This document shows positions 54,503-61,162 of a stretch of 64,000 nucleotides of DNA, in pieces (the stretch's first letter is position 1; each line of letters starts with the position of its first letter). A model generated the notes under the pieces. The model ran no database searches. It was not told the origin of the DNA and was given only the letters and a program-made list of their open reading frames with translations. The stretch spans positions 1-64,000 of the forward strand of contig DGQT01000087.1 in assembly GCA_002390845.1 (NCBI GenBank), given 5' to 3'. The DNA comes from Chitinophagaceae bacterium UBA4407 (GTDB lineage: Bacteria > Bacteroidota > Bacteroidia > Chitinophagales > Chitinophagaceae). Made by a program: the position numbers and the translations under genes.

Positions 54503-55000
54503 ATGCGAAGAACTCGATTTTGTTGTTTGTTAATGTTGGTATTTTTTTCTGTGAATATCAGCGCCTGTAACAAGAAAGCGCTTCCTTCAGATTCCTCAAC
54601 TGCAATACCTGTATATAAGGCCAGCACTATAGTAAAAGATATATTAATGTATGTAAACGAACATAGAAAAGCCGAAGGGTTACCTGAATTGCAGTTACTG
54701 GATGCAGCTTCAGCTGAAGCTGCAAAACACAGTGCGGATATGGCTTTCAGGCGTACACCATTTGGGCATGAAGGGTTCGATGACCGCATGGCTGCCATAT
54801 CAAAGAATGCCGGATATCTTTTTGGCATGGCAGAGAATGTTGCATACGGGCACCTGGATGCAAAGCAGGTTGTTGATCTGTGGATTAACAGCCCCGCACA
54901 TAAAAAGAATATGGAAGGTAATTATAATTACACAGGCATCGGGCTTGCTCAAAGTAAAGATGGCACGGTTTATTTTACACAGATATTTGTGCGTAAATAA
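54503..55000 (+). CDS. CAP/SCP-domain lipoprotein
   Basis: The 165-residue product has a lipoprotein signal (LMLVFFSVNISAC) and a CAP (SCP/PR1) domain: VNEHRKAEGLPELQL, AAKHSADMAFRRTPFGHEGFDDR, GMAENVAYGHLDAKQVVDLWINSPAHKKNMEGNYNYTGIG and a C-terminal TVYFTQIFVRK. The His and Glu of the CAP cavity (GHEGF, AEN, SPAH) are kept. Bacterial CAP proteins of this type have no agreed function. ATG 54503 was chosen as it opens the signal; the upstream frame is repeat DNA. Confidence 0.9.
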   Translation: MRRTRFCCLLMLVFFSVNISACNKKALPSDSSTAIPVYKASTIVKDILMYVNEHRKAEGLPELQLLDAASAEAAKHSADMAFRRTPFGHEGFDDRMAAISKNAGYLFGMAENVAYGHLDAKQVVDLWINSPAHKKNMEGNYNYTGIGLAQSKDGTVYFTQIFVRK

Positions 55001-55035
55001 GCAGCTAAACCTTTTATTTATATATGCTTTAATAA

Positions 55036-55671
55036 TTATTCTCTAAGATATTGATATACTTTCTCACCAAGAAGCGGATGTTTTCCTTCGAGATGATCTG
55101 TTACGAATTGCAGGTTGAAATCTTTAAAAAATACTTCAACAATCCAGGGCTCAAAACCAAATGTAAAAACATTGTGTTTAGTTATATCCAGCGTAAATGT
55201 TGAAACTTTCTCAGGGCATAATTTGAACAGTAAATGAATTGTATCAATTGTTTTTCCCGGAACTTTAATATAGCCGTGGCTGTCAGAACATAACAGTGTA
55301 TCGCCGTTTTTTGTTCTTACCATGCAATATACAAAGGTGAAAAAAGCAGGGTTCTTTTCTTCTATTTTTATTGTAGTAAACTTGTTATTATCTGTGCCGC
55401 TGGCCAGCATCTTAAAATCACTTCCGGGATAAGGCCTGCTGTTTAAAACAACACTATTGTTTTGAATGCTCCATTTGCCAGAGCCGTACCGGTCTAAAGC
55501 ACCATAAGAATAGAAAAATTCAAAGCTGGAATCTTCATTTAATTTAATGCCCGAACCGGTTTCCATTACCCCGTGTAAGTAATAAGTGCCGGCTATGTTA
55601 TTCGTTGTTTGGGCATTCATTTTATTAAAAGAGATGAAAAATACAAGTGTTAAAATTGAATAAGCTTTCAT
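55036..55671 (-). CDS. Exported protein of unknown function
   Basis: The 211-residue product has a signal peptide (MKAYSILTLVFFISFNKMNAQ) and beta-rich sequence: AGTYYLHGVMETGSGIKLNEDSSFEFFYSYGALDRYGSGKWS looks like the start of a small lipocalin-like or copper-resistance-type barrel, common in Bacteroidota hypothetical proteins. No catalytic motif was found. It lies 28 bases downstream of the NTF2-like gene on the same strand, so the two are probably co-transcribed, and converges with the CAP gene. Confidence 0.72.
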   Translation of the reverse strand: MKAYSILTLVFFISFNKMNAQTTNNIAGTYYLHGVMETGSGIKLNEDSSFEFFYSYGALDRYGSGKWSIQNNSVVLNSRPYPGSDFKMLASGTDNNKFTTIKIEEKNPAFFTFVYCMVRTKNGDTLLCSDSHGYIKVPGKTIDTIHLLFKLCPEKVSTFTLDITKHNVFTFGFEPWIVEVFFKDFNLQFVTDHLEGKHPLLGEKVYQYLRE

Positions 55672-55699
55672 AATAATAAAGCAAAAATGAGTTTGTTGT

Positions 55700-56200
55700 T
55701 TATTCTAATGATTTTCCTTTTTGAAAAGTAGCCTCATCCACATTATCTCCGGCATCAGTGTCCAGCATTATTTTCCATACATCCCTTTCTTTTTGCAGCA
55801 ACACATGAAACTTGCCGTAGCTGTTTCGTTTTGAGCCGTCTGACTGAATTACAGTTGTTTTAAAGTAGCCGGTTTCAAATGCCTGCTCATCCTGTATAAA
55901 CCTGTTTACAAACCTTAATTCAATTGATTGCCTGATTTTACCTTTCTTGCCATTTTCATTACCCGTTCTTATGTTTTGCGCATATTCATCATAATTGTAA
56001 ATATGCCTGCTGTCCTCGGGTATTCGCACCAGTTTTTTGCTGTGCAAAGCCATAAAACCTTCCGTGTACATGTTATTAAACGTATTGATAAAAGGCTTCC
56101 AAACCTGTTCGTTAATTTGTTCGGTAAGACTATCGGTTTGTGCTGTAGCTGTTATAGAAAACAACAGCGTAAAAAAGCAGGCAGTTAATGGCAGGCGCAT
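55700..56200 (-). CDS. Exported NTF2-like (DUF4440-type) protein
   Basis: The 166-residue product has a signal peptide (MRLPLTACFFTLLFSITATAQ) and one NTF2-like domain: QINEQVWKPFINTFNNMYTEGFMALHSKKLVRIPED, RSIEL-like strand, FETGYFKTTVIQSDGSKRNSYGKFHVLLQKERDVWKIMLDTD. The closing FHVLL..WKI.. strand is typical of DUF4440 proteins, which fold as small open barrels and bind small molecules. The start at 56200 was chosen over one three codons earlier because it gives a cleaner signal peptide. Function unknown. Confidence 0.75.
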   Translation of the reverse strand: MRLPLTACFFTLLFSITATAQTDSLTEQINEQVWKPFINTFNNMYTEGFMALHSKKLVRIPEDSRHIYNYDEYAQNIRTGNENGKKGKIRQSIELRFVNRFIQDEQAFETGYFKTTVIQSDGSKRNSYGKFHVLLQKERDVWKIMLDTDAGDNVDEATFQKGKSLE

Positions 56201-56287
56201 AGGAAACATTTATATAAAGATAGTACATAAACCTGCAGATGGATTTCAGATAATGTAATTGCAGCATAACGCAATCATTTTTTGAAC

Positions 56288-56480
56288 TAAGCCATATTAC
56301 TGCTATTGAGCTTTGGTTGTGTCACTCACTTTTACGTCCGGAACAATAAGCAACAAAGGCTTGTAGCAGTTAGCCTTTAGCTGTTAGCTAGCAGCCAAAA
56401 GCTTATAGCTATTCTTCAGCACAAGTGTGCGACGCAACAGCAGCTTCATAGAAGATCAAAGCGGTGGGTCAATAAAAAAA
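56288..56480. repeat. Dispersed hairpin element, complete copy
   Basis: Left arm 56316-56336 (GTGTCACTCAC type), right arm 56419-56438 (GTGTGCGACGC type), outer segment AGCAGCTTCATAGAAGAT and end GTGGGTCAATAAAAAA. The loop holds the TTAGCCTTTAGCTGTTAGCT palindrome seen also at 2358 and 6010. Confidence 0.87.
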
Positions 56481-56492
56481 GTAAAAGCCGAA

Positions 56493-57467
56493 TTATTTTA
56501 TCCAGTTAAATTCGTATTCAAGCGGCGCTTTTAAACCACGCTCTGCAATGCGCCTGAATCGTTCGGGAAGCGCCATGATGTAATCACGTGCTTTTTCTGC
56601 AGCATCGTTAATGCCGGGTATATTGGCAATATTCCATTCTTTAATCAACGACTCTAATATCTGTGTATAATCGAGGCTGGTATAAACACCCAGGCGTTGT
56701 GCAGCATCGCTGAAATGCGAAAATGTAGCCCCGATTTTTTCACCACTCTGACGAAGAAAGTGTGCAGGCATAACAATTTTTTTACGCATCATATCTTCAA
56801 ATGCAAGCATCATTTCACTGGCATCTATTTCAAATATTTTGGTAATAAAACTTTTGTATGCTTTTGCGTGCCTTGCTTCATCACCGGCAATAACGCCGCA
56901 TATCTTAGATAGCTGTTCATTGCCATGTTTCTTTGCAAGTGTAGCCGTCCGGCGGTGCGAAATATTGGTGGCCAGTTCCTGGAACGATGTATAAACAAAG
57001 TTGCGGTAAGGGTCTCTTGCAGCGCCAATCTGCATACCATCCGAAATTAAATACTGGGTGCTTATTTCCATCTGCCGCATATTGATCCTGCCACTCAGGT
57101 AAAGATATTTATTCAGAAGATCACCATGACGGTTCTCTTCTGCTGTCCACATACGCATCCATTTGCTCCAGCCTTCGGGTTGTAATTTATCAATGCCTAC
57201 TATATCAGTAAGCCATGTTTCGTAAGTAGGTAAAGCTTCTTCGGTAACTACATCGCCAACAAGAACTGCCAGGTAATCGTAAGGCAGTTCCCTGCATTGC
57301 GCCTGCAGTTCTTTAACTTCTGCAAAAAAATTTTCGTTGCTGCTGTCTGGCAAAAGATCAGCAGGTTGCCAGTTAACTTCTGGTTTTTTCAGGAATTCTT
57401 CAATAATACTTTCAATCTTCTGACCAAGGAAATGCATTACTTCAAGCCGCGTATTGTTTAAATTCAT
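56493..57467 (-). CDS. Acyl-ACP desaturase
   Basis: The 324-residue soluble di-iron enzyme introduces a cis double bond into acyl-ACP. The two iron-binding motifs are WTAEENRHGDLL and GDEARHAKAY (ExxH), with further Glu ligands in the first and third helices (GDVVTEEALPTYE, YTSFQELATNISHRRT). Length matches the stearoyl-ACP desaturase family found in plants and in some Bacteroidota and actinobacteria. It would set membrane fluidity. Electron donor and position of the double bond are not known. It stands alone. Confidence 0.92.
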   Translation of the reverse strand: MNLNNTRLEVMHFLGQKIESIIEEFLKKPEVNWQPADLLPDSSNENFFAEVKELQAQCRELPYDYLAVLVGDVVTEEALPTYETWLTDIVGIDKLQPEGWSKWMRMWTAEENRHGDLLNKYLYLSGRINMRQMEISTQYLISDGMQIGAARDPYRNFVYTSFQELATNISHRRTATLAKKHGNEQLSKICGVIAGDEARHAKAYKSFITKIFEIDASEMMLAFEDMMRKKIVMPAHFLRQSGEKIGATFSHFSDAAQRLGVYTSLDYTQILESLIKEWNIANIPGINDAAEKARDYIMALPERFRRIAERGLKAPLEYEFNWIK

Positions 57468-58005
57468 CTTATGTTATGGAAGGTGTATGATAAACGTTTA
57501 ACATCACGCTTCAGTTTTTGTTGCGCGAAAGTAAGTTATAATCGTTGCGTGCAGGTACAACAATCAATTTAAATGGTTTTAATTAAGCAAACGTTTGTTA
57601 TTGAGCATTTTTTTGAATATAACATTTTATGAACCATTTGCCCTGCAACTGAATGCTGCTCAGTTTTTGTTGTGTTACTCACTTGTATGTTCTGTAATGC
57701 TATCCGGCAATTGGCTTAAAAGCCAAGGTGTTGTTAATATAACATACTGTCTGCCCGGAAATTCTTGTACACCTTCAATTTATCAGTTAAGTATTCTTTT
57801 TGGTGCGGCAGATGTAAACTATAATAATGTTGATCTTTTAATAAATTGAAATGAACGAAAAGCTGTTCTATGGCATTCAGCAACAAGAATATTGTGCAAT
57901 AATTTTGCAGTGAGTCATTCGCTTTTGTAAAAGCTCAATAAAGTACTGAACGTACAAGTGAGTGACACAACGAAGCTTCATAGAATTTCGTTTGCCTGGC
58001 TCATC
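57468..58005. repeat. Gene-free stretch bounded by a wide-spaced element pair
   Basis: Left arm 57669-57689 (TTGTGTTACTCACTTGTATG) and right arm 57950-57971 (GTGAGTGACAC type), outer segment GAAGCTTCATAGAATTTCG and right end TTTGCCTGGCTCATC. About 260 bases lie between the arms. An 84-codon frame starting at 57595 runs through the left arm and is not gene-like. Nothing else is supported in 57468-58005. Confidence 0.7.
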
Positions 58006-58039
58006 ATTGTTTTCTCTTTGCTAACAATTGTTATCTTTG
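58006..58039 (+). promoter_or_regulatory. Candidate thiolase promoter
   Basis: ATTG at 58006-58009, 22 bases, then TATCTTTG at 58032-58039, an exact TAnnTTTG -7 element. It ends 17 bases before the ATG at 58057 and so supports that start rather than the longer frame. Confidence 0.5.
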
Positions 58040-58056
58040 CGCCTCAAATAAAAGAA

Positions 58057-59241
58057 ATGAAAGAAGTCTATATTATTTCAGCAGTGCGTACACCCATGGG
58101 TAGTTTTGGCGGATCGCTTAAAGATTTTTCTGCAACCAAACTCGGCGCAATTGCTATCAAGGGTGCTGTTGAAAAAGCCGGTATAAGACCAGAACAGGTT
58201 CAGGATGTGCTTATGGGTTGTGTTATTCAGGCCAATCTTGGGCAAGCACCTGCACGGCAGGCATCTAAGTTTGCAGGCTTACCAAACGAAGTAAATTGTA
58301 CCACCATTAATAAAGTTTGCGCCAGTGGTATGAAAGCCATTTCGCAGGCAGCGCAAAGCATCATGCTTGGCGATGCAGATATTGTTGTTGCCGGTGGAAT
58401 GGAAAGTATGAGCAATGTTCCTTTTTATGCAGAGAATATGCGTTGGGGTAATAAATATGGCAATACCTTATTTATCGACGGACTTGCAAAAGATGGACTA
58501 ACTGATGTGTATGATGGTAAGGCAATGGGCAATGCAGCGGAACTTTGCGCATCAACTTGCGGCATTAGTCGCGAAGAGCAGGATGCTTTTGCAATAGAAA
58601 GTTATAAACGCAGCCAGGCCGCTGTTAACTCAGGAAAATTTGATAACGAAATTGTGCCGGTTGAAATTCCGCAGCGTAAAGGTGCGCCGGTAGTATTTGC
58701 AAAAGATGAAGAACCATTTAATGTAAAATTTGATAAGATACCCGAACTGAAATCTGCATTTCAAAAAGAAGGATCTGTTACTGCGGCCAATGCATCTACC
58801 ATGAATGATGGTGCCGCTGCTTTGGTGTTAATGAGTAAAGAAAAAGCTGATGAACTTGGGCTAAAACCCATTGCAAAAATTATTGCTTATGCCGATGCAG
58901 AGCAGGCTCCGGAATGGTTTACCACAACGCCTTCTTTGGCTGTGCCTAAGGCTGTTGCCAAAGCCGGTTTAGAAATGAAAGACATTGCTTACTGGGAATT
59001 AAACGAGGCCTTTGCTGTTGTTGGAATAGAAAACAGTAAGCGCATGAAACTCGATCCTGCAACGGTTAATGTGCATGGTGGCGCGGTAAGCCTGGGCCAT
59101 CCTTTGGGTTGCAGCGGTGCAAGAATTATTGTTACGCTCATCAATGTTCTAAAAGCAAATAACGCCAAATATGGCGCTGCCGGAATTTGTAACGGCGGCG
59201 GTGGTGCAAGTGCTATGGTTATTGAAAATATAATGCCTTAA
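58057..59241 (+). CDS. Acetyl-CoA C-acetyltransferase (thiolase)
   Basis: The 394-residue enzyme condenses or cleaves acetoacetyl-CoA-type substrates. Thiolase signatures are present: start MKEVYIISAVRTPMGSFGG, nucleophile Cys in NKVCASGMKAI, ELNEAFA with its Asn and Glu, and the C-terminal GHPLGCSGARI and CNGGGGASAMV. Length is normal. A longer frame opening at 57958 includes the repeat's right arm (SDTTKLHRI) and the promoter, and is rejected. It is probably a biosynthetic or beta-oxidation thiolase; no beta-oxidation partner is adjacent. Confidence 0.94.
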   Translation: MKEVYIISAVRTPMGSFGGSLKDFSATKLGAIAIKGAVEKAGIRPEQVQDVLMGCVIQANLGQAPARQASKFAGLPNEVNCTTINKVCASGMKAISQAAQSIMLGDADIVVAGGMESMSNVPFYAENMRWGNKYGNTLFIDGLAKDGLTDVYDGKAMGNAAELCASTCGISREEQDAFAIESYKRSQAAVNSGKFDNEIVPVEIPQRKGAPVVFAKDEEPFNVKFDKIPELKSAFQKEGSVTAANASTMNDGAAALVLMSKEKADELGLKPIAKIIAYADAEQAPEWFTTTPSLAVPKAVAKAGLEMKDIAYWELNEAFAVVGIENSKRMKLDPATVNVHGGAVSLGHPLGCSGARIIVTLINVLKANNAKYGAAGICNGGGGASAMVIENIMP

Positions 59242-59280
59242 AATATAGCAGCCAGTTTTTGTGCAGTAAGATTTTTATTC

Positions 59281-59375
59281 ACCAGGCGTTTAGATTATAA
59301 TGGCATCGCCTGTTGTGTCACTCACTTGTACGGTTGGATTATCTATGGAGCTTTTACCGTAGCGTAAGATGGAGG
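59281..59375. repeat. Dispersed element, left half; last copy in the window
   Basis: Left end ACCAGGCG (59281), ATGGCATCGCCTG outer segment, left arm 59312-59332 and the inner segment GGATTATCTATGGAGCTTTTACCGTAGCGTAAGA. No right arm follows. From here to the end of the window the family is absent. Confidence 0.8.
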
Positions 59376-59399
59376 TATAATTAAAAAGCATGGCCCGCA

Positions 59400-59493
59400 A
59401 ACCGCAGAGTTCCTGCCATACACAGGGCTATGAGAGGAAACTCTGCGGGGAAAGTAAAGCCCAACTTGAATAAAACAGTTCATGTTATGGGCA
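59400..59493 (-). repeat. attC-like site, distal end of cassette array (degenerate)
   Basis: On the minus strand it starts TGCCCATAAC (59493-59484), the exact complement of GTTATGGGCA on the far side of the same gene (minus strand 59989-59980). It continues TTATTCAAGTTGGGCTT, a block shared with the site at 63039. The far half is replaced by a stem CCGCAGAGTTCCT / AGGAAACTCTGCGG (59402-59448). Confidence 0.6.
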
Positions 59494-59512
59494 GTTGCTT
59501 AGAGACTTCAAA

Positions 59513-59950
59513 TTATTTTAAGGACATCAGTAACTCGGTCTCAAGTTTTGTTTCATCGTTTGTCCAATGCCCGTAAATTTCGATGTACGGCAACATGGTT
59601 TCGTAGCCTTTATTCTTTAATTCATTGGTCATATTTTGTCCCGCTCGCTTTATTAAATTATATGAACCAACATGTTTGTAATAAGCATATTTTAACAACG
59701 TAATACGCGTTTGCTCTAATCCCGTATCTTGATCTAAAATGTCACTAAGTTCAACTCCTGCGAACACTCTATGATCTTCCTCGTACACCCAAATGTTAAG
59801 CCCTTTGTTCTTTAATTTTTTTGATTTTACGGTCTGCCACATTTTGTCCATTAATTTGAATGCGGTGCCAGAATAGTCTTTATTTATGGCAATCCCGGAA
59901 AAGCCGTAGATGTTTAAAATTAGCGGTGTATTAATGATTTCTAAACTCAT
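59513..59950 (-). CDS. GyrI-like / AraC effector-binding-domain protein (cassette gene)
   Basis: The 145-residue protein fits the GyrI-like small-molecule-binding fold: a first strand (PLILNIYGFSGIAI), a helix (AFKLMDKMWQTVKSKKL), IWVYEEDHRVFAGVEL, LLKYAYYKHVGSYNLIKRAGQNMTNELKNKGYE and PYIEIYGHWTNDETKLETELLMSL. No DNA-binding domain is present. Stand-alone members bind drugs or act as hydrolases or regulators. It is flanked by complementary 10-base core sites (59484-59493 and 59980-59989), so it is the last cassette of the array. Expression would need a promoter in the array. Confidence 0.75.
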   Translation of the reverse strand: MSLEIINTPLILNIYGFSGIAINKDYSGTAFKLMDKMWQTVKSKKLKNKGLNIWVYEEDHRVFAGVELSDILDQDTGLEQTRITLLKYAYYKHVGSYNLIKRAGQNMTNELKNKGYETMLPYIEIYGHWTNDETKLETELLMSLK

Positions 59951-59979
59951 GCTGGGAATATTAGAGAGCTTAATTTAAT

Positions 59980-60191
59980 TGCCCATAACGACCGAGTATT
60001 GCCGCAGATGGGATATCTGATGCTGTGTCTGCCCACAACCGCAGCCGAATAGTGTTTTAAAAGTGCAAGTTAACAACTAACTGACGACCAGAATTCCGTC
60101 AAGCCGGGATGAAGTACAGTAGTGATTTGCAGCTGATTGATCTTCCGTTAAGCCCCATTTGCTGCAATACTTTTGTTGTGTGTTAGTGCCT
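59980..60191 (-). repeat. attC-like site 2
   Basis: 212 bases. On the minus strand it opens AGGCACTAACACACAAC (60191-60175), keeps the block GGGGCTTAACGG, then CTTCATCCCGGCTTGACGG, GTTAACTTGCACTTTTAAAA and GGTTGTGGGCAGAC, and closes with GGTCGTTATGGGCA at 59993-59980. The same blocks in the same order occur at 63039-63238 and from 63832. Confidence 0.7.
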
Positions 60192-61121
60192 TTACTTGCA
60201 TTCTGCGTCAAGTCTATCTTGTGCATAAGGCGAACCCAATGATTTTGCTTTTACCCAATCTGCGCAAGCCCCTTTCTTGTCATTCAAACTGAATTTCGTA
60301 TTGCCTCTATTAAAGTAAGCTAAATCATTTGCAGGTTCAAGATTTATTACTTTGTCGTAGTCTTTTAAAGACTCTTTATGTTCGCCCGCATTGTCTTTAT
60401 TTGTTGCTAAAGTTAATAATGAGTCCACATTGTTTGGTTCAATCTCTATCGCTTTTTCGTAGTCTCTTCGTGCTGCTTTCCAAGTATATATTTCGTCTTT
60501 GCAATATCCTCTGGCCTGCCAAGTTTTAACTTTTTTAGGGTCTATTTCAAGAGCTACTGTAAAATAAATTATTGCTGCTCCAAAATCTCTTTTGTTGATA
60601 GCGGCTAAACCCTTTTTATGAAATGACTCAGCTGAATCATTTTTCAAATCTAAATAGGTAAGATTCTTTGGGTCTGTCAAAGCTCCGTATCCATTTAGTC
60701 GGCAGTCAAACTCATAACCTTTACAGTAGAGGTCAATAGCCCAAAACATTAGATTGTCTTCTGTATATGGAAGTTCAATGGCATCACCTTCCAACATCCA
60801 TTGTCCATCTTGTTTCTTAATAGTTTTTAGTTTGTAACTGTAGTTATCATTTAAAAATTTGCTTAACGAATCAAGCTTTTCCTTTTTGTCAGAAACGAAG
60901 TCAAAGTCAAAAGTTGCCAACGCATTATCTTTAAATCCGCTTTTTGTCATTCGTTCATAAACTGTTACAGCACTAACCAATTCTTTTCCATATTGTTTAT
61001 TAAAGTCTTCTTCTGAAAAAAATCTCTTCGTCATAGTGGAATTATTTTGTTTGTCAATCGTCTGGCTTGAACAGGGTAAAATAAAAAATGTTAATAGTAA
61101 AATATTGAATAGTCGTGTCAT
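60192..61121 (-). CDS. RraB-like domain plus TPR protein (cassette gene)
   Basis: The 309-residue product has a signal-like N-terminus (MTRLFNILLLTFFILP), a domain resembling RraB (about residues 30-140: FDFDFVSDKKEKLDSLSKFLNDNYSYKLKTI, then WMLEGDAIELPYTEDNLMFWAIDLYCKGYEFDCRLNGYGAL), and three to four TPR repeats (about 160-300; KGLAAINKRDFGAAIIYFTVALEIDP, AARRDYEKAIEIEPNN, SLKDYDKVINLEPAN). RraB inhibits RNase E in enterobacteria, but an exported RraB-like domain must do something else. Start 61121 was chosen over GTG 61148. It lies 41 bases from the next gene with only a remnant attC between. Confidence 0.7.
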   Translation of the reverse strand: MTRLFNILLLTFFILPCSSQTIDKQNNSTMTKRFFSEEDFNKQYGKELVSAVTVYERMTKSGFKDNALATFDFDFVSDKKEKLDSLSKFLNDNYSYKLKTIKKQDGQWMLEGDAIELPYTEDNLMFWAIDLYCKGYEFDCRLNGYGALTDPKNLTYLDLKNDSAESFHKKGLAAINKRDFGAAIIYFTVALEIDPKKVKTWQARGYCKDEIYTWKAARRDYEKAIEIEPNNVDSLLTLATNKDNAGEHKESLKDYDKVINLEPANDLAYFNRGNTKFSLNDKKGACADWVKAKSLGSPYAQDRLDAECK

Positions 61122-61159
61122 AGTATAAGGTTGCATTGGCAATACCAATGTTGTAGGCA
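61122..61159 (-). repeat. Remnant attC-like junction
   Basis: On the minus strand TGCCTACAAC (61159-61150) is the exact complement of GTTGTAGGCA on the far side of the peptidase gene (minus strand 63048-63039). Only CATTGGTATTGCCAATG, a small stem, follows before the next gene, so the body of the site and the next gene's leading core site seem deleted. Confidence 0.55.
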
Positions 61160-61162
61160 GTA

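Noticed and set aside
57595..57849. 84-codon frame on the plus strand between the desaturase and thiolase genes
   Set aside because: It reads through the left arm of the hairpin element (LLCYSLVC is translated repeat) and has no gene-like features.
61..59375. Hairpin elements as ordinary Rho-independent terminators
   Set aside because: The stems are long and mismatched, the T run lies on the wrong side for the strand read, and copies sit inside operons.
59951..60191. attC-like spacers as copies of the dispersed hairpin family
   Set aside because: They share neither arms nor ends with that family and have their own conserved blocks and gene-bracketing cores.
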